The notes: generated by a model not told the origin, from the sequence alone. 64,000 bases of DNA from Pseudomonadota bacterium (GCA_023460395.1 JAEWQB010000018.1:137554-201553), one strand, 5' to 3'. Positions 25,379 through 35,618 are shown, numbered from the stretch's first letter. Made by a program: numbers and translations.

Positions 25379-28225
25379 TCATTTCGCGAAGGTGACGCGG
25401 GCCAGTTCTTTGATAAGTGCGTCGGCATCCACGGGCTTGGCCACATAGCCATCCATGCCTTCCTTGAGCAGTTTTTCGCGGTCATCAGACATAGCTAAGG
25501 CGGTCAAGGCGACGATGGGGATAGTGACATTAGCCTCGCCAGCCTCGCCGCGCCGAATGGCCCGGGTGGCCTCCACGCCGTCTAGCACGGGCATGTGTAT
25601 GTCCATGAGCACCGCTCCGTAGTTGTCCCGACACAGCTCATCAAGTGCTTGTTGGCCGTCCGTGACTAGAGTGACCTTGCAGCCCGCGATTTCCAAGTGC
25701 CGCTGAGCCGCGATGCCGCTAACCAGGTCGTCCTCTACCAGCAAGACCTTGAGAGGCCCCACAGTGATGAGGGGGATGTTAAGCTTTTCTCGTGCAAAAT
25801 GCAGAGACATGTCTGTCTTTGCAAAGCTCAAGCTGACGTAGACGGTGGTACCCACGCCGGGATAGCTCTCCAAGCACATGGAGCCTCCCATGAGGGCCAC
25901 CAACCGCCTGGTGATGGATAGTCCGAGCCCTGCCCCCTGATACTGCCTGTTCCCGCCCTCGTCGCCTTGGGTGAACGGTTGGAACAGATTTTCGAGCTGA
26001 TCATCGGGAATCCCAGGCCCTGTGTCGTTCACGGTGAAGAGCACCCGGCAGCGCCCCTCCTTGATCGGTGTCAGGAGGAATGCCTGTACAGTAACCGACC
26101 CTGTCTCTGTGAACTTGACGGCGTTACCCACAAGGTTGCTCACTACCTGCTGTACCCGCATCGCATCTCCGAGAAGAGTGGCGGGGATGTCGGGAGCGAT
26201 AAGAAAGGTAAAACCGATGCCCGCCTGAGTGGCACTGAGGGCAAAGAGATCGTGCACCGAGCTTAGGGCCTCCTTGAGGTCGAAAGGCTCCTCTAAGACG
26301 ATCAGCTTCTCTGCCTCGATGCGTGAGATGTCGAGGATGTCGGAGAGCAACCGAGTTAGCCGCTGCGCCGCTTGGATGGCGTTCCTGAGGTAATCCTGTT
26401 GCTCGCCGTCGAGACGGGTGGCTTGTATCAGATGAAGCATACCAAGGATGCCGTTAAGGGGGGTGCGTATCTCGTGGCTCATGTTGGCCAGGAACTGTGA
26501 CTTGGCTCTGGTAGCCGACTCCGCCGCCTCTTTGGCCTGGATGAGCTCCGCTTCGTACTGTTTGCGGTCGGTGACGTCTCGGGCAATGGCGTAGGTCAGT
26601 CCCGTGTCATCCAGCGGGCTCGATACCCAGTTGAGCCAGATGTAGTCTCCGGACTTACATAGGTACCGGTTTTCAAAATCGATGACTTCTTCGCCTTCCT
26701 GAAGCTTTTCTCTGATCACCGCGGTTGTGGAGTCCACATCATCCGGGTGGATGAGGGAGAGAAAGGAAGTGCTCAACAACTCCTTTTCGGAATACCCCAG
26801 AATGTTCATGAAGGCTGGATTGACCCGAAGAAAACGCGACATTCTGGTATCTGAAATGCTGATCATATCTTTGGACAATTCGAAAATGCGTCTCAGATCT
26901 TCCTGGGCCTGCACCCGCTCCGTGACATCGGCAATAATGCACGCGAAATGGTTGGGGGCGGGGCAGAAGGCCGTCACCTCGAAGTGCTTGCGTAGCTCAT
27001 TGGAGAAGTAGGCAAAGTGCAGCGGCTCTCCGGTGAGAGCCACCCTGCCGTAGCGCTCTATCCATACCTGTTCCGTGCCGGGCAGGACTTCGAGCACGGT
27101 CTTGCCAATCACCTCGGCAGCCGTCATGCCGGTCATGGTCTCAAAAGCCGGGTTAACAGCCAAGAACCGGTAGTCCACCGGGTGGCCGCCCTCGTCGCAG
27201 ACGATCTCGTGTACGGCGAAGCCATCAAGTATTTTCATGAACAAGTTATGATAATCTCGCTCTATGCGTCGGTGATCGGTAATATCACGGCTGATAGAGA
27301 GGGCTGACTTGATGTTCCCCTCCGAATCGTATTCAGGAATTAGCCGCCAGTTAAAGATTACTGTCCCCTTAAGGCTTTTGAAGGAAAACTCAGTCTCAAC
27401 TTCATCACCAAGAGTGAAGAACCTGTGAAGAACCGAGCGCCAGAATCGGCAGTTCTGCTCTGGGAATCCCAGTTCCTCGTGCGTTTTGCCGATGAACTCT
27501 TGAGGAGTAAGGTCGGTGTAAGTGCTGATATTTTCGGAGACGAAAAGATGCCGCCCCTCGCAGTCAAAGCGCATGACGATGTCCGGCATGCCTGACATCA
27601 GGGCGCGATAACTCTCTCTGCTCTCGAAGAGAGCCTGCTCGGCCTGTTCGCGCCGGAGTCGGTTTACCAGTAAGAGTCCCATCAGGCAGGTGCCTATGGG
27701 GAAAATCAACAGTACCGGGGCAGTTAGTCTGATCAGAACGGTGTACGCAGTATCCCTCGGTAGGGTGAGCATCAGAGCCAGCATGGTCAGGTGGATTACC
27801 AAGCCGAACAGTAGCAGTTCGCGCCAAGAAATTGAGGCCAGCGGCCCCCTCTTCACGTGTCGCCATGCAATGCCGATGAGTCCAGACGCGAGGATAACGG
27901 CAACGCCTGTCCCCATCCCCTGCCCCCCTAGATACAGGCGGAAAACGGCAGTAACCAGCATGGCCGTGCAGGTGGCAACGCCGCCGAAGAACAGCCCCGA
28001 TATGCCGAGAAGCACCGAGCGAGCATCGAAGACCACGCCCGGCATCAAGGGCCACGGCGTGGACATGATGACTACGCCAATGCCCCCTAAGAGCAAACCC
28101 GCGAGGAGTTGAACGGGTGGGGGGTGGCTAGTCCGCCAACGGGCTGCAAAGATGTCGAACAGGGTGGCCGCTGCCAGCAGCAGCGACACGTTCTGAGCGA
28201 GAGTGATGAAGGTATTACTCATCAT
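25379..28225 (-). CDS. Hybrid sensor histidine kinase (5TM-LYT, three PAS, HisKA, HATPase, REC)
   Basis: A 948-residue membrane kinase. Residues 1-180 hold the 5TM-LYT sensor region (LLAGLLLGGIGVVIMS, SVLLGISGLFFGG). Three PAS domains follow, with an ITDHRR-type linker. The kinase core has H-box NMSHEIRTPLNGILGML, N-box LVGNAVKF, DTGPGIPDD and GAGLGLSITRR. The receiver at the C-terminus has Asp in VLMDIHMPVLDG, Lys in YVAKPVDAD and acidic VEDD. The start at 28225 follows GTGAGG. No output regulator lies beside it. 5TM-LYT sensors respond to cell-wall fragments or membrane state; the stimulus here is unknown. Confidence 0.9.
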   Translation of the reverse strand: MMSNTFITLAQNVSLLLAAATLFDIFAARWRTSHPPPVQLLAGLLLGGIGVVIMSTPWPLMPGVVFDARSVLLGISGLFFGGVATCTAMLVTAVFRLYLGGQGMGTGVAVILASGLIGIAWRHVKRGPLASISWRELLLFGLVIHLTMLALMLTLPRDTAYTVLIRLTAPVLLIFPIGTCLMGLLLVNRLRREQAEQALFESRESYRALMSGMPDIVMRFDCEGRHLFVSENISTYTDLTPQEFIGKTHEELGFPEQNCRFWRSVLHRFFTLGDEVETEFSFKSLKGTVIFNWRLIPEYDSEGNIKSALSISRDITDHRRIERDYHNLFMKILDGFAVHEIVCDEGGHPVDYRFLAVNPAFETMTGMTAAEVIGKTVLEVLPGTEQVWIERYGRVALTGEPLHFAYFSNELRKHFEVTAFCPAPNHFACIIADVTERVQAQEDLRRIFELSKDMISISDTRMSRFLRVNPAFMNILGYSEKELLSTSFLSLIHPDDVDSTTAVIREKLQEGEEVIDFENRYLCKSGDYIWLNWVSSPLDDTGLTYAIARDVTDRKQYEAELIQAKEAAESATRAKSQFLANMSHEIRTPLNGILGMLHLIQATRLDGEQQDYLRNAIQAAQRLTRLLSDILDISRIEAEKLIVLEEPFDLKEALSSVHDLFALSATQAGIGFTFLIAPDIPATLLGDAMRVQQVVSNLVGNAVKFTETGSVTVQAFLLTPIKEGRCRVLFTVNDTGPGIPDDQLENLFQPFTQGDEGGNRQYQGAGLGLSITRRLVALMGGSMCLESYPGVGTTVYVSLSFAKTDMSLHFAREKLNIPLITVGPLKVLLVEDDLVSGIAAQRHLEIAGCKVTLVTDGQQALDELCRDNYGAVLMDIHMPVLDGVEATRAIRRGEAGEANVTIPIVALTALAMSDDREKLLKEGMDGYVAKPVDADALIKELARVTFAK

Positions 28226-28500
28226 AGCCTCACCATACACACGAAACAACATCAACCTCTATTATATTGTTAGATATATTGGGGTTTATCTTAGAATCAG
28301 CTGTGCAATCGTTGACCAAGCATCAAGCTTTGCATAGAGACCGATCGAATTCGTGTTTGTCCTTAGCCGTCTGGATATATAAATTCACTAAATCAATTGT
28401 GCTGCGGATTGCAATTGATAAGGGTTTGCTGGGGTCTGCGAGAATCCCCACCTTGGTTATTCGATAAGATAAATTCTTAGCGCTTCAATCATTTCTTCAA

Positions 28501-28536
28501 ACAAAGAAGCCCTAGCGACTGCTAGGGCTTCTTTGT
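28501..28536 (-). terminator. Terminator of nrfHA
   Basis: A perfect 16-bp stem with a 4-base loop directly after the nrfA stop codon (28540). The minus-strand side ends in TTCTTTGTTTG. The preceding 275 bases (28226-28500) show no gene. Confidence 0.8.
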
Positions 28537-28539
28537 TAT

Positions 28540-30087
28540 CTACTGTGGAAGAGGAACGAGCCGTTTGTTTTCGTCCCATATCTGAGCTGCTTTGGGCGTT
28601 GTTTTAAGATATTTAAACCAGGCGTGGCTTTTCATGTGTTCTGGATTCATTTGTAATACCCTGCTGTGTTCCCGAATGGGGGGGACTAATTGTCTGATAT
28701 CCTTAGAAAGAGCTTCTGCAGTTGTGAATCCAGCAGCTTGTATTGCAATGTCAATAGATCTTTGGCTGTACTGCTGAGATTTTGCAAGTGTTTCGAGAGC
28801 TTTTGTTGGGTTATGAAATCCAACACTGTTTTCTGCAGAGACAAGATCCCAAAAAAACTGTCCCTTACGGCACATTTGGCGCGCTTCAATCATAAGTTGG
28901 TCGTAATTCGCGGGCTTCGTTCCCAAGTATTCACTTGCCATTCTAATGGCCTCATGAGCCTTGACTGAAATTTCTTGTGCCTTCAAAAGTTGTTCCCAAA
29001 CCTTGTTCTGAGTGTAAAGTACTCTTTCTTTGAGGAGTTCTGGGCTCTTGTCGGTGTGACATTGGCGGCATGCTTTCATGTCAGGATCTTTTAATGGGGA
29101 GGTCCAATGGTGATTTGATATTTTCTTTTTTCCATCGAGCCGTACATAACTCATATGGCAGTCTGCACAACTTACACCAGCCGCTCCATGAACTCCATTG
29201 TGCCATGTTTCATATTCTGGATGTTGAGCTTTCAACATGGGCGTCTGTGAAACAGGATGAATCCAATCAACGAAATTTCCTTCAAAGCCTCGAATTTTTG
29301 TATCTCCGTGGGTTTTATAATACTCATAGATTTGTTCTGGGTCTTTTCCTTGAGTCCATGGAAATACTACCTTCTTTGCGGCACCGAAGCTTTTGTCTTG
29401 GAAATAATATTCCACATGACACTGTCCACACATTAGAGCGCGCTTTTCATTGCGTGACAAATCGCTAAAATTAAGACCTTCAGCCTTTAAAAAGTCCTGC
29501 AAAGGTACAGAGTAAAGACGAAGTTCCATAGTGGCTGGGTCGTGGCAATTGGCACATCCAATTGTATTGTCTTTGATATTAACTTGCTCTCTGAATTCGT
29601 TAAAATCTTTTGCCCAAAAAGAATCCCCGTATTCCTTTGTCCATTCGAGCATTTTTGCGCCCTTACAATTCCAGCACGTGGCGGGTAGCCCTGCCTTTTC
29701 ACTGTATCTGTTCAAGCGATCGATGTTTAAAATGTCTTTAATGGCATATGTATGCCCTCTAGCAGCTTTGTATTCATAGCTAAATGCGTATCCGAGCCAT
29801 AAATTTTTCAAGTAGGGTTGGGCGTATTTATAGCCTTTGGGTAGCGGGTTGTAGTCGTCATGCTTATCGTAGGCAACGGATCCTCCGTATTCAGTCATGA
29901 TTTCCGATTCGTTGTTACGCAAATATGTTTGATAGTGCAGGGGGAATTCAGGTTGAAATGCTGAATTTTCTATCACGTCAGACTTCAATCCCGTTTTAAA
30001 TTTGGGCGATATTGGATCTTCTGTATTGGAACATCCAACAAGTATGCCGCTAAATACAAAGACGAACACCACAATAAATTTAGACAT
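28540..30087 (-). CDS. nrfA: Cytochrome c nitrite reductase, catalytic subunit (pentahaem)
   Basis: Reduces nitrite to ammonium with six electrons, and also reduces NO and hydroxylamine, on the outer face of the cytoplasmic membrane. The 515-residue protein carries the active-site haem motif CWNCK at 138-142 and four normal haem sites: CANCH, CGQCH, CADCH and CRQCH. The N-terminus ends in the lipobox LVGC (Cys19), so it is probably a lipoprotein as in Desulfovibrio. I chose ATG 30087 because AAGGAG lies eight bases upstream. It overlaps the nrfH stop by eight bases, and the pair ends at a strong terminator. Inside a mobile island, it supports nitrite detoxification or respiration. Confidence 0.97.
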   Translation of the reverse strand: MSKFIVVFVFVFSGILVGCSNTEDPISPKFKTGLKSDVIENSAFQPEFPLHYQTYLRNNESEIMTEYGGSVAYDKHDDYNPLPKGYKYAQPYLKNLWLGYAFSYEYKAARGHTYAIKDILNIDRLNRYSEKAGLPATCWNCKGAKMLEWTKEYGDSFWAKDFNEFREQVNIKDNTIGCANCHDPATMELRLYSVPLQDFLKAEGLNFSDLSRNEKRALMCGQCHVEYYFQDKSFGAAKKVVFPWTQGKDPEQIYEYYKTHGDTKIRGFEGNFVDWIHPVSQTPMLKAQHPEYETWHNGVHGAAGVSCADCHMSYVRLDGKKKISNHHWTSPLKDPDMKACRQCHTDKSPELLKERVLYTQNKVWEQLLKAQEISVKAHEAIRMASEYLGTKPANYDQLMIEARQMCRKGQFFWDLVSAENSVGFHNPTKALETLAKSQQYSQRSIDIAIQAAGFTTAEALSKDIRQLVPPIREHSRVLQMNPEHMKSHAWFKYLKTTPKAAQIWDENKRLVPLPQ

Positions 30088-30556
30088 CTGCTGCACTCCT
30101 TTTGGAAATAGGAAGCTTTGGACTATGAGGGACGTGCCTGTGGCAATCTGTACAGAAATTTTTGCTTTGCATTGTCACAGTCGAGGTAGTTTTGCTATGA
30201 CAACGTATGCAATTTTTTTGGACCACAGATTTAGTTTCACTACCAGGATGAATGAGGTCAGGCACATTGCTAGTGACCGTCGCCCAGACGTCCCGGGCTC
30301 CTTCTTTGGCTTTAAAAGGAATTTTTGAAGTTAAAAGGTGAGGAGCGTGGCATTCGTTGCAAGCCAAGTTCGCATGAACTGAACGTTTGTGAGTTAAGGC
30401 CGCTTCATTCATAGAGTGACACCCTCCGCAAAAGAGAGCCTGATCAGTCATATGCATCCCGACAGCTGCGCTTGCGACAAGTAGGCCGCCAACGAGAGAT
30501 GCCAAAATAATGCCCTTCCAGCTAAGACTTTTTGATCTGGCCTTATTAATAATCAC
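30080..30556 (-). CDS. nrfH: Cytochrome c nitrite reductase, membrane quinol dehydrogenase subunit
   Basis: A 158-residue NapC/NirT-type tetrahaem protein with a single N-terminal membrane anchor (GIILASLVGGLLVASAAVGM). Haem sites are CGGCH, CNECH, CIRCH and CTDCH. Met in HSMNEAALTH, just after the first site, is at the position that ligates haem 1 in the Desulfovibrio protein. It passes electrons from menaquinol to NrfA. The start is a GTG at 30556 following GGGAGG by four bases; an in-frame extension upstream has no comparable site. It is the first gene of the two-gene operon. Confidence 0.95.
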   Translation of the reverse strand: MIINKARSKSLSWKGIILASLVGGLLVASAAVGMHMTDQALFCGGCHSMNEAALTHKRSVHANLACNECHAPHLLTSKIPFKAKEGARDVWATVTSNVPDLIHPGSETKSVVQKNCIRCHSKTTSTVTMQSKNFCTDCHRHVPHSPKLPISKRSAADV

Positions 30557-30775
30557 AGTCCCTCCCGTAGTTTTTTCAGGGTGTTGCACGCAATGACAAC
30601 GAGCCTATGAGAACAATCCGTCCGTCTGGGTCTCCTATTTTAATACCAAAAAAAAAATAATCAATTGTTAGTTTCTTTACCCTCAGTTATCGTATTTACG
30701 GAAGCTTGTTCTATCTGTGTCCTCGGGTAATCAATATGCCCTCTAATAAAAGCGATCAATCGCTTTCTTTCGTAT

Positions 30776-31387
30776 ATGAACATGGACTCAAAGTATCTAT
30801 CGGCCGGAGAAAGGCGCCAACTAACAGTGAAGACTGTTTTGGGTTTGGCGGCCGTTAAAAGTTTAAATGAAATAACCACAACTGTAATAGCAGGGACAAT
30901 GGGGATTTCTCAGGGAGGGGTGTTTCGTCACTTCGCGACCAAGGATGAAATTTGGTCCGCCGTAATGGAATGGGTAAGCTGTGAATTGTATTCGCGAGTT
31001 GAAACCGCGGCTAGCACCGCTTCTACTCCGATTGAGGCGTTGCGGGCGATGTTTATTTCTCATGTATTGTTTGCCGCAGAGTTTCCTGGTGTCCCACGCC
31101 TTTTATTTGGAGAGCTTCAAAGAGTTGAGTCAACTCCAGCCAAAAGAACTGCCTGTTTCCTTCTGAAGAAGTATACTGATTTGTTGATCGGAATTATTGA
31201 ACAGGGGCAGCGATTTGGTGATATTGACGCCTCAATACAGACATCGGATGCAGCGATCAATTATATTTGCATATTACAAGGAATCCTTGTCCGCTCTTTA
31301 TTGTTTGATGATGTGTCTGAAGTGGTTAAAATGGCGCATCCTGCTGTCAATTTATACATAAGGTCTATCGAAGATAGAAGAAATTGA
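30776..31387 (+). CDS. TetR-family regulator
   Basis: A 203-residue one-component regulator. The N-terminal HTH is complete (TVIAGTMGISQGGVFRHFATKDEIWSAV); the C-terminal half is a helical ligand and dimer domain (FPGVPRLLFGELQRV). It is divergent from nrfHA and upstream of hcp, so it is the likely local regulator of one or both. No obvious palindrome for it was found in the 219-base divergent gap. ATG 30776 or 30782 may be the start; no strong ribosome site is present. Confidence 0.88.
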   Translation: MNMDSKYLSAGERRQLTVKTVLGLAAVKSLNEITTTVIAGTMGISQGGVFRHFATKDEIWSAVMEWVSCELYSRVETAASTASTPIEALRAMFISHVLFAAEFPGVPRLLFGELQRVESTPAKRTACFLLKKYTDLLIGIIEQGQRFGDIDASIQTSDAAINYICILQGILVRSLLFDDVSEVVKMAHPAVNLYIRSIEDRRN

Positions 31388-31573
31388 TGTCAACATCTCA
31401 TTGATTTGTTGCTGGTTGTTGTTTGTGATCAATGGTGCAAATAAACAATTATGCTACGAATAGTATGAGAATGTGCCGAAAGCGGAGAGCTGTATTTTGT
31501 AAAAATCCATATTTACGACAATATAAACAAAATCAGCATCTAAATACATTAACATACAACATCGGAGGTAAGT

Positions 31574-33235
31574 ATGTTTTGCTACCAATGCCAAGAGACA
31601 GCGAAAAACACGGGCTGTACCATCAAGGGAATGTGTGGAAAACCGGAAGAAACTGCGAATCTTCAGGACCTTCTGATTTTTGTCCTGCGGGGCATTGCAG
31701 TTTATGGCGAAAAGCTAAAGGAGCTTGGTCAAGCAGACCGGTCCAATGGCGATTTCGTGCTTCAAGGCCTGTTCGCCACTATTACCAACGCCAACTGGGA
31801 CGACACTCGTTTCGAGAGTCTGATTCATGAAGGTCTTAGGCGTCGTGATATGCTCAAAGCCAAGTTTATGATCGCTTATAAGGCAACGCACGGCATAGAA
31901 TTCACTGCGGCGCTACCCGACGCAGCGACTTGGAATGGACCGATTTCTTCCTTTGCTGAAAAAGCCAAAACGGTTGGCATTCAGACCACGGAAAACGAAG
32001 ACGTGCGGTCTTTGCGCGAGTTTTTGATAATTGGTCTCAAGGGCATTGCCGCCTATGCTGAACACGCCGCTGTTTTAGGATACCGTAAACCGGAAGTTGA
32101 CGACTTCATGCTTGAAGCGCTCGCATCCACAACTAAGAATCTTTCTGTGGATGAGATGGTTGGCTTGGTTATGAAGGCCGGAGAAATCTCAGTCACGACA
32201 ATGGCTCTTCTGGATGAAGCTAACACCTCCACTTACGGACATCCCGAAATCACGGAAGTCAATATCGGCGTCGGCAACAAGCCCGGCATCCTCATCAGCG
32301 GTCATGATCTCAAGGACATGGAGGAACTGCTCAAACAGACAGTAGGCGCTGGGATCGATATCTATACCCATGGTGAAATGCTTCCAGCAAACTACTACCC
32401 GGCTTTCAAAAAGTATGACCACTTTGTTGGCAACTACGGCGGTTCATGGTGGCATCAGAATACAGACTTCGAGGATTTCAACGGCCCTATCCTTCTGACA
32501 ACCAACTGCCTCGTGCCTCTGAAGAAAAGCAATACTTACCTTGACCGTCTTTATACGACTGGTGTCGTAGGCTATGAAGGTGCTATACATCTAGCAGACC
32601 GCCCTGAAGGTGGCGCCAAGGACTTTTCTGGAATAATCGCTCAGGCCAAGAAGTGTTCTCCTCCTAAGGAGCTTGAAAAAGGTACCATAGTTGGGGGCTT
32701 CGCACATCATCAGGTGACCGCTTTAGCGGACAAAGTCGTGGATGCCGTCAAATCCGGTGCGATAAAGAGGTTCGTGGTCATGGCAGGTTGTGACGGACGT
32801 CAGAAATCCCGCGAATACTATACGGAAGTAGCAGAGAATCTTCCAAAGGACACAGTTATCCTGACTGCGGGGTGTGCCAAGTATCGTTACAACAAGCTGA
32901 ATCTCGGAGACATCGGCGGCATCCCACGTGTCCTCGATGCTGGCCAGTGTAATGACTCATACTCTCTCGCCGTCATTGCTCTTAAGCTCAAGGAAATCTT
33001 TGGACTGGATGATATCAACGATCTGCCTGTGTCTTATGACATCGCCTGGTACGAACAGAAAGCTGTCGCGGTACTACTTGCTCTGCTTTTCTTGGGAGTA
33101 AAAGGAATCCGCTTAGGCCCGACTCTGCCTGGCTTCCTGTCCCCCAATGTCGCCAAGGTTGTTATTGAAAAATTCGACCTCAAACCTATAGGGACCGTAC
33201 AGGAAGACATCGCGGCAATGATGGCCGGCAAGTAG
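31574..33235 (+). CDS. hcp: Hybrid cluster protein (hydroxylamine / NO reductase)
   Basis: A 553-residue iron-sulfur protein that reduces NO to N2O and may reduce hydroxylamine. The N-terminal cluster Cys are C3, C6, C15 and C21, the short class I spacing of strict anaerobes. The hybrid 4Fe-2S-2O cluster region is visible in the C-terminal half (ISGHDLKD, CLVP, AGCDGRQKSR, TAGCAKYRYN, LDAGQCNDSYS, WYEQKAVAVLLALL). GGAGG precedes the ATG by five bases. It lies between the TetR gene and the NO reductase; no hcr reductase is beside it. It ends at a strong terminator. Confidence 0.97.
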   Translation: MFCYQCQETAKNTGCTIKGMCGKPEETANLQDLLIFVLRGIAVYGEKLKELGQADRSNGDFVLQGLFATITNANWDDTRFESLIHEGLRRRDMLKAKFMIAYKATHGIEFTAALPDAATWNGPISSFAEKAKTVGIQTTENEDVRSLREFLIIGLKGIAAYAEHAAVLGYRKPEVDDFMLEALASTTKNLSVDEMVGLVMKAGEISVTTMALLDEANTSTYGHPEITEVNIGVGNKPGILISGHDLKDMEELLKQTVGAGIDIYTHGEMLPANYYPAFKKYDHFVGNYGGSWWHQNTDFEDFNGPILLTTNCLVPLKKSNTYLDRLYTTGVVGYEGAIHLADRPEGGAKDFSGIIAQAKKCSPPKELEKGTIVGGFAHHQVTALADKVVDAVKSGAIKRFVVMAGCDGRQKSREYYTEVAENLPKDTVILTAGCAKYRYNKLNLGDIGGIPRVLDAGQCNDSYSLAVIALKLKEIFGLDDINDLPVSYDIAWYEQKAVAVLLALLFLGVKGIRLGPTLPGFLSPNVAKVVIEKFDLKPIGTVQEDIAAMMAGK

Positions 33236-33243
33236 ACATTAAT

Positions 33244-33270
33244 GGGGAGCTTCGGCTCCCCTTTGTCTTT
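33244..33270 (+). terminator. Terminator of hcp
   Basis: A 7-bp GC stem with a TTCG tetraloop, followed by TTTGTCTTT, nine bases after the hcp stop codon. Confidence 0.85.
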
Positions 33271-33346
33271 AAACGGCAAGTCTTTCTTTGTGGTTTGTTG
33301 AGCTTTCTTTCCATATGAACATCGTGTTTATCCAAAGGGGGATAAA

Positions 33347-35584
33347 ATGATGAGTCCAAAGGTGAAGGCTGTTTTCCTTTTTTGTCTTGCGTTGACTTTT
33401 GGTGTTCTGATTTTTGGCGGCTATGCTATTAACAAGGAAAAACCACCCATTCCCGGCAAAGTTCTGGATTATTCGGGTGTAGTTCTGTTCACAAAAGATG
33501 ATGTTGTCGGAGGGCAAAACTATTTTTACAGCAGAGGAGGGCAACATATCGGCACCATATGGGGACATGGTGCGTATCTTGCGCCTGACTGGTCGGCTGA
33601 TTTTCTGCACCGCATGGGACTTTTCTTAGCCGCACGGTATAAGGGGCTGGATGCTGAACAGGCTGCCACGTTCACCCATGATGATTACAAACTACTCCCC
33701 CCAGATGATCAGGCTCGGCTTCAGGTTCTCGTGACACAGGAAATGAAGGAGAATCGCTACGATCCCCTCACAGAAATGCTGACTTTGACGGAATTTCAAA
33801 CAGAAGCATTTCTGGCATTAACCCACTACTACACAGACCTTTTTCAGAACGGAAATGATCGTATGGGTCTACAGCCCGGGATCGTTAGAACGGCTGAGGA
33901 AGGGCGTTTGGTGACAGTGTTTTTTGCATGGCTTGCCTGGGCTGCCGGTACGCAACGGTTAGACGCCGAGCATACCTATACGACCAACTGGCCCTACGAT
34001 CCACTGGTCGGCAATGAACCCCTGCCCGACTTTCTCATCTGGTCCATCGTTAGTGTCATCCTGCTCATTTTTGGTATTGCGGGAGCTGTATTCGTTTACC
34101 AGCGATATGTAGGTCTCGGCGATTACGGGAATAATCTGAAGCTCGATTTCCCGGAGCCGACGCCGACGCCGAGCCAGAAAGCAACGCTTGTTTATTTTAT
34201 TACTGCGATTGCCCTCTTTACCCTACAATTGGGCCTTGGTGCTGTAACAGCCCACTTTACTGTGGAAGGCAATTCCTTCTTCGGCATCCCTATCGCCTCT
34301 ATTCTACCCTATGCGGCAGTGAGAACGTGGCACATCCAGTTGTCCATTTTCTTCATCGCCACATGTTTTCTGGCAGCGGGGCTCTTTATAGGACCTTTTG
34401 TAGGTAGGGAGCCCAGAGGGCAGGCCTTTGGGGTTATTGCTCTCTTTGGGGCGCTGGTAGTTGTTGTGCTGGGTACTTTGGGTGGCACCTGGCTCTCCGT
34501 GTCCGGCTTCTTTGACGGCGACGGGTTCATGTTCGGCCATCAGGGGTACGAATTTATCGAGCTCGGCCGTGTTTGGCAGATTCTGCTCATCGTTGGTATG
34601 ATCATCTGGCTCATTCTTGTTTGGCGGGCCATTCGCCCGGCCGTTCAGGCCGAAACGGACGGCGGCGGGCTCACACATATGCTCTTGTATAGCTCGGTGT
34701 CCATTCCGCTTTTCTACATGGCGGGTCTACTTTATGGAAAGGGGAGTCATCTATCAGACGCTGAATACTGGCGGTGGTGGGTCGTTCATCTGTGGGTCGA
34801 AGGCTTCTTCGAAGTTTTCGCCACGGTGGTAATGGCTTTCCTGCTTATGCATATAGGAGCCGTTAGCAAGAAATTTGCCCTTACCAGTGTGTACTTCATA
34901 GTCTTTTTGTATCTCGGCAGCGGGGTCATTGGCACCTTCCATCACCTCTATTGGAGTGGTTCCCCAACTATAGTCATTGCCCTCGGAGCGGTTTTTTCGG
35001 CCTTGGAGGTCGTGCCCTTGTCGCTTTTGGGGTTCGAGGCCGCACATAACCTCAAGATCGTGGATCAGGGGGGCAAGGGATACGCATATAGATGGCCTAT
35101 CTACTTCTTCGTGGCTGTAGCGTTTTGGAATCTTGTCGGGGCAGGCGTGTTTGGCTTCCTGATCAACCCGCCCATTGTCCTGTACTATGCCCAAGGCATC
35201 AACACCACGCCGATTCATTCACACGGAGCATTGTTTGGCGTGTACGGCATGCTTGCGATTTCCCTGATGCTCTTTTCCGTACGGCATATAGTCTCGAAGG
35301 CTTCCTGGTCGGACAAACTTCTCAAATGGAGCTTCTGGGGACTCAATGGAGGTCTAGCGGGTATGATGGTCATCAGCTTGATCCCCTCGGGCTTCTTCCA
35401 GTTCTACCACGCGGTGAAAGAAGGCCTGTGGTTTGCGCGCAGCCCTGAAATCACATCCAGTGAATTCATCCGCACTGTGACGTGGTTACGAATGCTACCA
35501 GATGTGATTTTTGCAGTTGGGGCATTTTCGTTGTTGCTCTTCCTGCTGCGAGCAATTTGGTTGAGCTTCCTCAAGAAATCATAG
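33347..35584 (+). CDS. norZ: Quinol-dependent nitric oxide reductase (qNOR)
   Basis: A 745-residue single-subunit integral membrane enzyme reducing 2 NO to N2O with quinol. An N-terminal membrane anchor and a haem-free cytochrome-like domain (GGQNYFYSRGGQHIGTIWGHG) precede the haem-copper-oxidase-type core of about 13 helices. Haem and non-haem iron ligands are in TWHIQLSIFF, WVEGFFEVFA, IGTFHHLYWSG and PIHSHGALFGVYG; the Glu in WVEGFFEVFA fits the NorB-type iron-site Glu. AAGGGGG precedes the ATG by five bases. It follows hcp after a terminator, so it probably has its own promoter. Together with nrfHA and hcp it gives three routes for NO removal. Confidence 0.95.
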   Translation: MMSPKVKAVFLFCLALTFGVLIFGGYAINKEKPPIPGKVLDYSGVVLFTKDDVVGGQNYFYSRGGQHIGTIWGHGAYLAPDWSADFLHRMGLFLAARYKGLDAEQAATFTHDDYKLLPPDDQARLQVLVTQEMKENRYDPLTEMLTLTEFQTEAFLALTHYYTDLFQNGNDRMGLQPGIVRTAEEGRLVTVFFAWLAWAAGTQRLDAEHTYTTNWPYDPLVGNEPLPDFLIWSIVSVILLIFGIAGAVFVYQRYVGLGDYGNNLKLDFPEPTPTPSQKATLVYFITAIALFTLQLGLGAVTAHFTVEGNSFFGIPIASILPYAAVRTWHIQLSIFFIATCFLAAGLFIGPFVGREPRGQAFGVIALFGALVVVVLGTLGGTWLSVSGFFDGDGFMFGHQGYEFIELGRVWQILLIVGMIIWLILVWRAIRPAVQAETDGGGLTHMLLYSSVSIPLFYMAGLLYGKGSHLSDAEYWRWWVVHLWVEGFFEVFATVVMAFLLMHIGAVSKKFALTSVYFIVFLYLGSGVIGTFHHLYWSGSPTIVIALGAVFSALEVVPLSLLGFEAAHNLKIVDQGGKGYAYRWPIYFFVAVAFWNLVGAGVFGFLINPPIVLYYAQGINTTPIHSHGALFGVYGMLAISLMLFSVRHIVSKASWSDKLLKWSFWGLNGGLAGMMVISLIPSGFFQFYHAVKEGLWFARSPEITSSEFIRTVTWLRMLPDVIFAVGAFSLLLFLLRAIWLSFLKKS

Positions 35585-35592
35585 GAACTCAC

Positions 35593-35618
35593 GGAGGGGC
35601 GACCCTATTCGCCCCTCC
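35593..35618 (+). terminator. Hairpin after norZ
   Basis: A perfect 10-bp stem and 6-base loop nine bases after the stop codon. No T-run follows, so it may be a weak terminator or an mRNA end structure. Confidence 0.55.

Noticed and set aside
25114..25395. 93-codon open frame between the two kinases
   Set aside because: No ribosome site, no domain, and it overlaps the real hybrid kinase gene on the other strand.
31495..31521. Imperfect TTGT...ACAA inverted repeat upstream of hcp, possibly an HcpR/FNR-type site
   Set aside because: The two arms do not match well and the sequence is very AT-rich, so it could be chance; not listed as an operator.
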